A stretch of 64,000 bases of DNA from Orthosia cruda (Eukaryota; Arthropoda; Insecta; Lepidoptera; Noctuidae), in contig OZ059856.1 of assembly GCA_964057195.1 (NCBI GenBank), positions 17,614,093 to 17,678,092 on the forward strand. The letters run 5' to 3'. The notes under the pieces are model-generated. The model saw nothing but the letters and a program-made list of their open reading frames with translations, was not told the DNA's origin and made no database searches. Of the stretch, positions 27,712 through 37,862 are shown one piece after another (within the stretch, counting starts at the first letter, position 1; each line of letters starts with the position of its first letter). Both the position numbers and the translations under genes were made by a program.

Positions 27712-30700
27712 CTAGTCACCACCAGGAGGTGGGAGAAGACGATCGTACAACCGCCTTCTCCCACCCCTTCTCCGCCTGCGGAGCGGCGGCGCGAGAGGAT
27801 CGTCCTCCCGCGCACGCTCCGCCGCCTCCTTTTGCGACATAACTTGCTCGCAAAAGGAGGCAACTGCCGCCCAGGCCTCCTCACTCCCCAGCATGGAGTT
27901 GACCACGCCGGGAAGTGAGAGGTCCCATCCGATCACACAATTCAGGGCACGGCGTAGCTCTGCCCAGGCTGGGCACACCTCGAGGGTGTGCTGCGCCGTG
28001 TCCTCTGCCGCACCGCAGTCGTGGCACGCTGGGGTTTCCTCCCTCCGGATCCGGTGCAGGTGCGTTCCGAAACAACCATGTCCGGACAACACCTGCACTA
28101 GACGGAACGAGAGGAAACCATGTGGGCGCTCGAGCCAGCCCTGCAGGACTGGACCGAGCGCATCCAGCGTCCGGCGGCCAAAGGCGGCGGAGGCGAGGTC
28201 CTCCGTCCAATGGACGACGATAGCGTCCCTCGCCTCCCGCCGCACGGCCTCCCGCTCTTCAGGGGCGGGGCGCTCCCCGAGCGCCTTCCGCCGCGCCGTC
28301 CACTCGTACACTCTGGCAAGCACCCATGCCTCCAACTCCCAGGGAGGGGTGCCGGCCAGAGCGCACGCCGCCGAGAAACCCACTGAGCGGTAGGCCCTCG
28401 CCACCCGCTGTGCAATGGCCCTTTGTGGCCTGCGGATGGCGGTTGCATTCTCCCTCCTGAGGAGGGAGTCCGCCCAGATGGGTGCTCCGTAGAGCGCCAT
28501 GCTCTTGAGGATGCCGGCATAGAGGCGCCGGCATCGCTCCTTGGGCCCTCCCAAATTCGGGAGCAGCCATGATAGGGCGTCCGCGGCTTTCAGCAGGCGC
28601 GTCGACAGCCCGCTGAAGTGCGGGCCGAAGCGCCACCTGCTGTCTAGCACGAGGCCCAGATACTTCATCTGGGCCCCGACCCCTATCCGGACGCCCTCCA
28701 CGACGATATGGGCGTCGGGAGGGCAGCACTGCCGAGGCCCGTGAAAGAACACGGCCTCGGTCTTGTTCAGCGCTACCCTCAATCCAAGCTGGCGGATCCT
28801 ACCTGCCACTAAGGATCCGCCAGCCGAGGCCAGACAGGCCGCCTCTCCAAAGTCCCTCCCCCGGGCAGTCAGGAGAGTGTCATCCGCATAGCAGATGACA
28901 CTCGTGCCCGTGAGGAGGGTGCCCCGCAGGAGCCAATCAAAACCGATGTTCCACAGGGGGGGGCCCAGAACCGACCCCTGCGGAACACCGGACTCCGCGC
29001 CGTAGCGCCTGATCCTGGCCGTCTTGTCCACGAGGAGGACCTCTCTGTCCTCCAAGTAGCTGGCCAGGATCACCCGCAGATATTGGGGCACTCCGTGATA
29101 CCGGAGTGCCTCCAATATGGTCGAGTGGGGCACGGAGTTGAAGGCGTTGGCTATGTCAAACGACACCGCCAACACTCCGTCCCCAGCCTCGACCGCCTCC
29201 TTCACCTGGCCCCTGAGTAGGGCCAACGCGTCGACCGTCGAACGCCCCCGTCGGAAACCGAACTGGGCGTCCGACAGGTCTGGCCCCACCTCCCGCAGGT
29301 GGCTATTTAGCCGGGTGGCGATGATCCCCTCGAACAATTTACCGACCTCATCGAGCAAAACGATGGGCCGGTATGCCGAGGGGGAGTCCACCCGGCGCCC
29401 CTCCTTTCGGAGGAGGCACAACTGCCCCTCCTTCCACTGCTTCGGGAACCTCCCAGCCGTAAAACACGCGCTGAAGAGGTCCCGAAACCTATCCTCCATG
29501 AGGGACGCCGCGATGGCCACCACCCGTGCGGGGACGCCGTCCGGTCCAGGGGCCGTCTTCTTCGCGCGGAGGCTCAGAACCCCCGCCGATAGTTCCTCCG
29601 CCGATACCGGAGGGACCTCCTCCTCCTTCGAAGCCACCACCCCCCCCAGTGGGGGGTTCATCGTTGGTGGGGTGAAATCGGTCCTGCGCGGAAACAGGGA
29701 CCGGACCACCCCATCCAGCAACGCCGGTTCCAGGGTCTCCGTTATTGGGGGACCAAAGGGGCGCAGTTGGTTTCGCGCCGCCTTATATGGCCTCCCATAC
29801 GGATCCCTGTCGAGGCCCTCCAGCATCTCGGCCCTCGCCGAGTCCTTGGCGGCGCACATAGCCGACTTGAGGACCGTCTTTGCCTCTAGGTAAGAAGCGT
29901 AGAGGCGGTCCTCCCCGGCCTGAGATCGGGTAGTGCGCCGCCGACTCCGCGTGTAGGCCCTCCTGGCCTCCACGCAGGTGGCCCGGAGCCCTGCCAGTTC
30001 CTCCGACCACCAATACACGGCGCGACGGGGAGGTCGACGGCGTGACCGAGGCATGCTGGAGTTGCACACCTCGGTCAGGGACCTTCGTAGCTGGACCGCT
30101 GCGGCGTCAACGTCCAGGGCCTCCACAGGGGGCGAGAGCCAGTCTTGGAGGAACGCCGCCTCCTGAGCTGCCTCCCGGTCCAGGCGGGTGAGAGCCCACC
30201 GCGGGAAGGGAGATTGGCCAGAGCGGGCCATTCCCCCCCGCGGGCCCAGGGTGGAGATGTCGAACCGCACGTAACGGTGGTCCGACATGGTCTCCACCAT
30301 CTCAACCCGCCAGTTCACGACGCGGGCGGCTAGCACGGGGGTGGCAAACGAAACGTCAACCACTGACCCACCCCGCTGCCGCACACACGTGTGAACATTC
30401 CCCCTGTTTAGGAGGGACACACCGCACGAAGCCGCCCAAAATTCGGCGGCGCGTCCCCGGACGTTGCAAGTCGGGGCCGGGTTGCCCCAGGCCGCCGACT
30501 TGGCATTCAGGTCGCCCAACACGGCGACCTGGCGTGGTGCCGCCCTCCCGACGACTGCCGTAAGGACTTCGAGAAAGTTCTCGAAGTCCCTTAGAGGGCG
30601 GTTTGGGGAGAAATAGACCCCGACCAGGGCTATGTCTCCCCACGCGGCGGCCACGTATCCCGGTCCTCTCTCTAAAAGCGAGAGGGGAGGGGAGTCCGTG

Positions 30701-30885
30701 GCGGGCCGCGACACCAACGCCACCTTGCCGTCCCGATCACCCAGCCAACGGCCAGGTATCGAGTACGGCTCGGCGACCACCGCCACGTCCACCAACCACT
30801 CAGCCACGGTCTGCATTAGCAGATCCTGGGCCGCTCTGCAGTGGTTGGTGTTCGCCTGGAGGATGCGATGTTCGACTCTATGCAT
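27712..30885 (-). CDS. ORF2 endonuclease-reverse transcriptase (B3), 1057 aa
   Basis: Complete frame from the UAAUG overlap. It has the APE endonuclease with SDH, the RT with YADD, and the C-terminal CX2CX8HX4C motif. It differs from B1 at scattered positions (for example DGKVALVS for DGLVALVS, EELSAGVLSL for EEFRAGVLSL), which marks it as an independent lineage. ORF1 upstream is truncated, so any protein from this copy would need another promoter or a read-through RNA. Confidence 0.9.
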   Translation of the reverse strand: MHRVEHRILQANTNHCRAAQDLLMQTVAEWLVDVAVVAEPYSIPGRWLGDRDGKVALVSRPATDSPPLSLLERGPGYVAAAWGDIALVGVYFSPNRPLRDFENFLEVLTAVVGRAAPRQVAVLGDLNAKSAAWGNPAPTCNVRGRAAEFWAASCGVSLLNRGNVHTCVRQRGGSVVDVSFATPVLAARVVNWRVEMVETMSDHRYVRFDISTLGPRGGMARSGQSPFPRWALTRLDREAAQEAAFLQDWLSPPVEALDVDAAAVQLRRSLTEVCNSSMPRSRRRPPRRAVYWWSEELAGLRATCVEARRAYTRSRRRTTRSQAGEDRLYASYLEAKTVLKSAMCAAKDSARAEMLEGLDRDPYGRPYKAARNQLRPFGPPITETLEPALLDGVVRSLFPRRTDFTPPTMNPPLGGVVASKEEEVPPVSAEELSAGVLSLRAKKTAPGPDGVPARVVAIAASLMEDRFRDLFSACFTAGRFPKQWKEGQLCLLRKEGRRVDSPSAYRPIVLLDEVGKLFEGIIATRLNSHLREVGPDLSDAQFGFRRGRSTVDALALLRGQVKEAVEAGDGVLAVSFDIANAFNSVPHSTILEALRYHGVPQYLRVILASYLEDREVLLVDKTARIRRYGAESGVPQGSVLGPPLWNIGFDWLLRGTLLTGTSVICYADDTLLTARGRDFGEAACLASAGGSLVAGRIRQLGLRVALNKTEAVFFHGPRQCCPPDAHIVVEGVRIGVGAQMKYLGLVLDSRWRFGPHFSGLSTRLLKAADALSWLLPNLGGPKERCRRLYAGILKSMALYGAPIWADSLLRRENATAIRRPQRAIAQRVARAYRSVGFSAACALAGTPPWELEAWVLARVYEWTARRKALGERPAPEEREAVRREARDAIVVHWTEDLASAAFGRRTLDALGPVLQGWLERPHGFLSFRLVQVLSGHGCFGTHLHRIRREETPACHDCGAAEDTAQHTLEVCPAWAELRRALNCVIGWDLSLPGVVNSMLGSEEAWAAVASFCEQVMSQKEAAERAREDDPLAPPLRRRRRGGRRRLYDRLLPPPGGD

Positions 30886-32073
30886 TAATCGGACATCGCA
30901 CCCCCCTCCTCAACAGCCGCCGTGGTCCCAGCCTCTGGAACGGCGGTGGCAGTGGCAGGCCGGGTCGGCGCCTGCACTTTGCCCCTCTTGAGGGGAGGAC
31001 TGCAGTTCCTCCCCTTCATAATGTGGCCCGCAGGTCGGCCACTGGCAGCACATACCGCGCAGTGCGGCTTGGCGGCCTTGCAGGAGGCGGCTTTGTGCCC
31101 CTCCTTGCCGCAGCGGTAGCAGCTCTCTGTCCGGTCTATCTTGGACGGACAGAGGGCCCGGGTGTGTCCGGTGCCGAAGCACCTGAAACAGCGCAAAGGC
31201 TGGGCCTCAAGGGCCCGAACTGCACCCGAGCTGAAGCCGACGGCTAGCCGTCCCTTGTCAAGGACGGCTTTGGCAGCGGCAACTGGGCACTCCAGGCGGA
31301 TGGCGCCCATGCCGCCGCGGCCGGGCCTAATGGCCCGGCCTTGCACCGCTGCGACATCGCAGCCCCCTATGGCTGCGACCGCCGCCACCACCTCCTCCTT
31401 GGTGACCGAATCATCTAGATCGGTCACCTCTATGGCCGCGCACTTAATAGGCCTGGCTACCTTCGCCGCGTCCGCAATGACCTCTTGCAGCTTCGCTGCG
31501 AAGAGGTCTGCGTTTTTAGCGCCCTCCGCCCCTGGGAACTCGAAAATTCGAGCCCCAGCCTGCGTCCGGCGACAGGAGACCTTGCCGATCCCCAGTTGAG
31601 TGGGATCGGCATTAGCACGCGCCCGCAACAATACGGACGCGTACGTCTCCCCCCGCTCCTCAGCCTCCGCGGTGAGCGTCACCACGACGGCTGCGGTCTT
31701 GGGAGGAACCAGGTTCCTCCTGCCGGCTGGGGGCGAACTCTTCCCCTTTCCCTTACCAGTCGACTGCGACTGGCTGCTGGGAGGTGTGGCGGCGGGGACG
31801 GCTGGGGGAGAGTTTTTCCCCTTTCCCTTCCCCTTTCCCTTGCCAGTCGACTGCGACTGGCTGGGAGGGGGCGTGGTGGCGGGGATTGCAGGGACGGCCG
31901 CTGTCGCCCCTTTGCCCTTGCCCTTCCTCTGCCCCTTGCCGACGACCTTCCAACCAGCAGGGTTAGCTAGGGTGGCGGCAGGCAGAAGAGGGTCCTCCTT
32001 CCTCTGTGAGGTCGGCCCCGGCTCTCCCTTCCTCTTGTCCGCGGCAAGCGGCAGCCGGTAGCTCTTCTCGGGC
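30885..32073 (-). pseudogene. ORF1 gag-like protein, N-terminus lost (B3)
   Basis: Open for about 396 codons up to the truncation point, with no ATG at the upstream end. It keeps the low-complexity GKGKGKG part, the conserved block and the three zinc knuckles, and lacks the N-terminal repeats and coiled coil. The stop forms UAAUG with ORF2. Confidence 0.85.
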
Positions 32074-32082
32074 AACCTAACC
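32074..32082. repeat. Telomeric repeat tract between B3 and U8
   Basis: AACCTAACC at the truncated 5' end of B3. Confidence 0.85.
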
Positions 32083-33100
32083 TTTTTTTTTTTTTTTTTT
32101 GATCACGCTGGGAAAAAATGCATTACGCATACCCACCCATTGGGGGAATGGGGGGCTATGTGGGACTCCCCGGGCCCCCCAGCCCGGTATACCCACTAAA
32201 ATAACCCAGCGGCACTCCCGCATCGTCTGAATAGAGGAGGACTGGGAAACCGGCACAGCCTTTACCTCCAGTCCTCCGCCGACGACCGCCCGCCTTTTAG
32301 GGCAGGCCCTTCACGCCCCTCGCTCAGTGGAGGGGCCCGGAAACGACCGCGAGTGCTCGGCCGTTCCCGCCCGCAAGGGTGGTGACTAGTGCAATGCGAG
32401 CTAAGGCGGCCCCCACGCCATCGCCCGCTAGTCACCACCAGGAGGTGGGAGGAAACGATCGTACGACCGCCCCCTCCCACCCCCTCTCCGCCACCCCCTC
32501 TTGCGACATGGCGTCCTCGCAAAAGGGGGGCAACCGCCGCACAGGACCCCCCACCCCCCAGCATGGAATTCACCACACCGGGAAGCGAGAGGTCCCGCCC
32601 GACAACTCCTCAGGGCATGGCGCAGCTACGCCCCCGCTGGGCACACCTAGACGGTGTGCTGCGCCGTGCCCTCCACCGCCCCTGACCTTTACGGTCCCCC
32701 GCGTGTGCGGCGGCGCGTCGAGACCGACGCTCCGCCGCCTCCTCCTTCCATTGACTTGTCCCTGCCGACCATCCCACGCCAAAGGAGGGCCGGCAACGAC
32801 AAGTCACACCACCTACCTACCTACCCAACCTAACTTAACCTACCTACCCAAACTAGCCTACCCAACCTAGCCCCCCTATGTCGCGTCTGGAGTGTCCCCT
32901 GCTAATCAGGGGAACACCCAGAGCGACATCCCCCCCCTGTCAGGTATTCGCCACCGCCAACAAGAACCCACGAATGGGAAGTTATTGACGGTGCCCGGGG
33001 CGCACCAGCCCAGCGGGTTGCTCTTCCCCCCGGACGTATCCGAAAGAGACCAGCAACCAACTAGGCCAATGTGGAGGTTACCTGACCCGCACCCCCGGGC
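32083..33100 (-). mobile_element. U8: short non-autonomous telomeric retroelement
   Basis: Standard U layout with a short poly(T) (32083-32100). It lacks the GCATCTGGCC inverted-repeat segment, like the second half of U6. It ends CCCCCGGGC before a single AACC (33101-33104). Confidence 0.8.
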
Positions 33101-33104
33101 AACC

Positions 33105-34505
33105 TTTTTTTTTATTTATTTTTTTGATCACGCTGGGAAAAAATGCATTACGCATACCCACCCATTGGGGGAATGGGGGGCTATGTGGGACTCCCCGGGC
33201 CCCCCAGCCCGGTATACCCACTAAAATAACCCAGCGGCACTCCCGCATCGTCTGAATGGAGGAGGACTGGGAATCCGGCACAGCCTTTACGTCCAGTCCT
33301 CCGCCGACGACCGCCCGCCTTTTAGGGCAGGCCCTTCACGCCCCTCCAATGGAGGGGCCCGGGAATGACCGCGAGTGCTCGGCCATTCCCGCCCGCAAGG
33401 GTGGTGACTAGTGCAATGCAGGCTAAGGCGGCCCCCACGCCCGTCGCCCGCTAGTCACCACCAGGAGGTGGGAGGAAACGATCGTACGACCGCCCCCTTC
33501 CACCCCCTCTCCGCCACCCCCTTTTGCGACTTGGCGTCCTCGCAAAAGGGGGACATCCGCCGCCCAGGACCCCCCACCCCCCAGCATGGAATTCACCACA
33601 CCGGGAAGCGAGAGGTCCCGCCCGACAACTCCTCAGGGCACGGCGCAGCTACGCCCCCGCTGGACACACCTAGACGGTGTGCTGCGCCGTACCCTCCACC
33701 GCGCTGGACCTTAACGGTCCCCTCCGTTGCGGCATCTGTCCCGCAAAGGACAGATGCCACCCTCCGCGTCTGCGGCGGTGCGTCGAGACCGACGCTCCGC
33801 CGCCTCCTCCTTCCATCGACTTGTCCCTGCCGACCATCCCACGCCAAAGGAGGGCCGGCAACGACAAGTCAACACCACCTCGTGGGCCCACTTCCCGCCC
33901 CCGGGCGGCGGCTGCCCCCACCCGCAAGAGAGAGAGCCGGGCGCAGAGCCAGGTGCAGAGCGGGCTAAGCCGGATGCAGGTCCGGGCAAAGCAGGGTGCA
34001 GAGCTGGTCAGTGCAGGGTGCAGAGCTGGTCAGTGCACTCGGGGAGCTCAAACCGCACGAGCGCCGAGTGCAAAGCCAGGTGCAGAGCGGGCAAAGCCAG
34101 GTGCAGAGCGGGCAGAGCCAGGTTGCAGAGCAGGGCAGAGCAGGGTGCAGAGCTGGTCAATGCACCCGGGGAACCCCCCCGCAGGGGTGGGCGGCCCGCC
34201 CAGAGGCCCGGAAGTGAGCCCCACCGCAAACCTACCTAACCTACCCAGAACCTACCTACCCAACCTAGCCCCACCCCTATGTCGCGTCTGGAGTGTCCCC
34301 TGCTAATCAGGGGAACACCCAGAGCGACATCCCCCCCTGTCAGGTATTCGCCACCGCCAACAAGAACCCACGAATGGGAAGTTATTGACGGTGCCCGGGG
34401 TGCACCAGCCCAGCGGGTTGCTCTTCCCCCCGGACGTATCCAAAAGAGACCAGCAACCAACTAGGCCAACGTGGAGGTTACCTGACCCGCACCCCACCCC
34501 CGGGC
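33105..34505 (-). mobile_element. U9: non-autonomous unit carrying the minisatellite
   Basis: The left two thirds match U2, including the ATTTA-interrupted poly(T) at 33105-33125. After the ORF2 remnant, bases about 33885-34235 hold an extra block with the GTGCAGAGC minisatellite. Then come the telomere-like tract and the 5' leader. This is the apparent intact form of the fragment seen at 3087-3667. Confidence 0.75.
33940..34165. repeat. Minisatellite with GTGCAGAGC core (second locus)
   Basis: Near-identical to 3236-3460, with a few substitutions (for example GTTGCAGAGCAGGG for GTTGCAGAGCCGGG). Confidence 0.75.
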
Positions 34506-34539
34506 AACCTAACCTAACCTAACCTAACCTAACCTAACC
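34506..34539. repeat. Telomeric repeat tract between U9 and element C (longest in window)
   Basis: Thirty-four bases, AACCT x6 plus AACC. Element C begins AGTGACCC directly after AACC, so the 5' joint is between C and T of the CCTAA strand. Confidence 0.92.
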
Positions 34540-36010
34540 AGTGACCCGCGCGCCGCTAACCCGAACGGCCACGTTTTTGTGAGCTCCGCGCTGTAAAAAT
34601 CGAGTTTAGAGTCAGTTAAAGGTTAAAAACACAAAATACGGCTCAAAAGTTGCGCGCTAACGAGTGCTAACCGATGGTGTTTTTGTAACTGAAATCGGTC
34701 CAAAAACCAGTGACTTGTGCCACAAAACAAGTTTTTTCTGAACGAAAAAGTTTGAAAATACCAAAGAAATTTGGAAAGTTGCGTGCGGCGCGAGATCGGT
34801 CGCGACGACATACTGTTTTTTAAATACTATAGCAAGTGTTACCTTAGTGCCTACATCCTTGTGAATTTTCGGATTTTTTGACCCCTCCTAAGAGGGTCCT
34901 TTACCCCCTTTTACGGAGCGCGGGCGAAGAAAAATAGAGGAAAAGGTAAACACTGCGGAAAAAGTCCTGTGGAACGCGATCGGTCGCGAGGACATATAGT
35001 TTTTAATTAATAATAAGAAGTGCGTACTCACGGACCACAACCCACAAAAAATTTGGATTTTTTAAGTGACGTTTAAAGACTTTCGCGGCACTTTTTCCGA
35101 AAACGGAAGCGAAAAGTGACAATTTTACCGGAAAAACTCAAATCACTATTGATTTTGAGGAAAATTATACTATAAAAGTGGGTCATAGTGTTTAAACAAG
35201 TGCGTTCGACAATCCTGGACCTCCGGAAAGGACTTTCCGTGAGACCCCAGGCTTTAAATAGCGGTTCAAGACTTCAGCGGAAATTTCCGCGCGACAAAAA
35301 CTTGCGGAAACCAGCCCAGGAGGACGATCAGCGGAACCTGTGGACCTGAACAGTTACCTGGGACAGCCAGCGACCACCCTGAAATTTTTCGCGAAGAACC
35401 TGGGACCACTACTGCCGAAACAAAGTATTTGCCGTTGTATTTTTACTTTTTTCTTTTTTAAATATTTATTCACATTCCCAGTATTGCATTATTTCCCCTT
35501 TTTAAATTAGATTCATTTAGAGTAGCTAAAAGCCTATAGTATAAAATTTTTTGTGTTATAATTAAACTCATTTTTCCATATAAAAACAATTTTTTTCTAA
35601 AGTCACATATTGTTCGCACGCTTCACGTTAACTTTGTAATTCAGTTGTTTACGTATAAAATATCTAAATCTAGTCATAACTTAGCCTAGGATAGACCTAG
35701 CCAGAAGGTGAAGCCTGTTCTAGTGTTTTTGGAGCTAAAGCTATAAATTTGCAAACTTTAAATTTTGAAAAAGCCCCAAATAAAAAAGTGCAATTTCAAC
35801 TTGTTATCGGGAATGTGAAAAATACTACGCAGTACTTTTGTGGAATGTCGGACCATTGATTTACTGTTTTAACTTAATTTATTTTGAAAATTTTATGTGT
35901 GTGACTAAGTCATTAGGACAGGGAAATATAAACCCAAAAAACGAGCCCAAAATTGGGCAAACTTAAGTATTTATTTTGAAATTGACGGCCATTGTGGCCA
36001 CATGGATACT

Positions 36011-36043
36011 TAACCTAAAATAATAACGTGTTATTTTAGGTTA
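36011..36043. other. 13-bp perfect inverted repeat with telomere-like arms
   Basis: TAACCTAAAATAA (36011-36023) is exactly complementary to TTATTTTAGGTTA (36031-36043) around a 7-nt loop. The arms contain AACCTAA and TTAGGTT, resembling the target repeat. Confidence 0.65.
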
Positions 36044-36770
36044 GATTAATATATATAAATTTTATTTTAATTTTATTCAATTTAGTTCTAATACGAGACA
36101 CCGATAATAGGTGCAGAAATTAATTGAAATTTATTTTGGGTTAAATATAGATAATTAAATAAACAATAAATAATAATTAATAAAAAATTTAAATAGGTTC
36201 ACCCGGAAAATACAGTGCTCAGACTTTTCTGTCATTATTGTTTTGTTCCGATATATTTTTCGAATAAAGAAAAATTTTTTATATTGACCGGAAATCGAAC
36301 CTGTGACCCTTTTGAACATTTTGTTGACCAAAAATCGGACTGACTAGCGTGGCCAGTGTAGTGAAGCTACACGGTCCATTTTTCCGTTAACACTGTAGTT
36401 GAACTTAATTGAAATTAATGGACAACTCATTAAATTCATTAATTTTAATTGTTAATTGAACTAGTAAAGTTATTTACTGGGTTATGAACTCGGTTGAATA
36501 AATAAATTATAAGTTATTGTTGACGGAAGGTTTTACGAAAAACTTTTCCTTATTTTTCGACAAAAGTCGAAATATCTCGGGAACGGCTGGGAATATCGAA
36601 AAACGGGTGAAATTTCCCCCCCCCAAAGAAGACACCCCCTCCCAATCTGGACTGGGTATATGATAGGCCCCCTAAATTTATTTTTTGACCCCCTTTTTCG
36701 GCACCCCAAAAATTTCGTGACTCACCATAATAATTATATATTTAAATATTTATTTTAATTCGTACCCCTT

Positions 36771-37335
36771 CAGGACCCCCCCCTCCCCTCAGGACTTAGG
36801 ACCCCCCCCTCTACGCCCCTTCCCCTCCCCCTGCCCCCATTCCCCGAGACCCTTAGGGACCCACTCGGGACTACCCCCCCCTCCCCCCCCCCAACTGAAA
36901 AATTTCTTCACCCCCCCGGACCCTAACTTTGGTACCGGAGGTCATAGACCCACCGAGTTTGGGGTCTCCGTAATCGGGAGGAGAAGACCTTTAATCTGGC
37001 CCCAAGGGATTTGCCGAAAAGCGACAAAAGTTTTTAAAAAATTTTTTTTTTTTTTTTTTTTGAAAATTTTTTTGCCAGAACTTTTGTCGCCTTTAGGACC
37101 CCCTTTCCCCTCAGGACTTGGGACCCCCCTACCCCCCCTCCCCCTCCCTCCATTCTCCGAGACCCTTAGGGACCCACTCGGGACTACCCCCCCCCCCCCC
37201 CCCAACTAAAAAATTTCTTCACCCCCCCGGACCCTAACTTTGGTACCGGAGGTCATAGACCCACCGAGTTTGGGGTCTCCGTAATCGGGAGGAGAAGACC
37301 TTCAATCTGGCCCCAAGGGATTTGCCGAAAAGCGA
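36771..37335. repeat. 311-bp tandem duplication in the element C 5' region
   Basis: Two copies, about 36771-37081 and 37082-37335. Each holds a C-rich run, then GAAATTTCTTCA-like sequence, GGACCCTAACTTTGG, GGTACCGGAGGTCATAGACC (starts 36931 and 37242), a GGGAGGAGAAGACCTT block, and an A/T-rich end. Copies differ mainly in homopolymer lengths. Confidence 0.75.
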
Positions 37336-37478
37336 AAGAATTTTTTTAAAAAATTTTTCGAAAAATTTTTTCTTTTCAATTTTATTTCTCCTGGACCCTC
37401 CCCGTTGGTTGGCGGTGTCTCTTTGGACAGCACCGAAGAAACAGGCCTTATTTTTTGGTTCAACATTATTTTTAAGAC

Positions 37479-37817
37479 ATATAGCAACACTTTTGTGTTG
37501 CTATATTTTAGACTAAGACATATAGCAGCACTTTTTGCTGCTATATTTTTATCTTTATATTAAGACTAGGCTAGGACATACAACAGCACTTTTGTGCTGT
37601 TATATTTTAGATTTAAGACTACATTTTTATTTTGACATATAGTAGTACTGTTGTACTACTATATATTAGGTTAGGACTAAATTATTATTGTTTTAAATAT
37701 TGACTAGTACCCTGAACAGGAGAACCTTAATACTACACATAAAGCGGGGTATCTTTACAATACCCCACTTTACACAACACTAATTTTACTCACAATTGGG
37801 GTGCCTTTACACACCCC
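37479..37817. other. Series of six hairpins upstream of element C ORF1
   Basis: Stem 1 is 37479-37490/37495-37506 (12 bp), stem 2 is 37520-37530/37536-37546 (11 bp), stem 3 is 37582-37589/37594-37601 plus three outer pairs, and stem 4 is 37637-37648/37653-37664 (12 bp). Each follows a GACATA motif. The stem sequences differ (AGCAACAC, AGCAGCA, AACAGCAC, AGTAGTAC) but each is self-complementary with a 4-5 nt loop. Stem 5 (37741-37751/37761-37771, one mismatch) and stem 6 (37798-37803/37812-37817) share a CTTTACA loop. Confidence 0.8.
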
Positions 37818-37862
37818 TCTTGACGACGCTACACTAATCCCCAAAACCCTTACAAATTCACG

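Larger units (their letters stand above)
27364..32073 (-). mobile_element. B3: 5'-truncated SART-like LINE
   Basis: Family B copy with complete ORF2 and 3' UTR, but the 5' end is lost inside ORF1. Family sequence stops at the PEKSYRLPLAADK block and meets AACCTAACC directly at 32074. Such 5' truncation is a normal outcome of incomplete target-primed reverse transcription, and the joint is still at the telomeric repeat. Confidence 0.85.
34540..37862 (+). promoter_or_regulatory. Long 5' region of element C
   Basis: No long conserved frame. It starts GC-rich (to about 34580) and then becomes AT-rich. A motif GATCGGTCGCGA-GACATA occurs at 34794 and again at 34978 (offset 184). C-rich blocks occur at 36600-36950 and 37095-37240 as part of a 311-bp tandem repeat. 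A 13-bp perfect hairpin is at 36011-36043 and a hairpin series at 37479-37817. Promoter activity is expected for a LINE 5' region but not visible directly. Confidence 0.6.

Noticed and set aside
36600..37240. Long C runs as sequencing artefacts
   Set aside because: They recur in both units of the 311-bp repeat with surrounding sequence conserved, so the blocks are real, though exact run lengths may be wrong.
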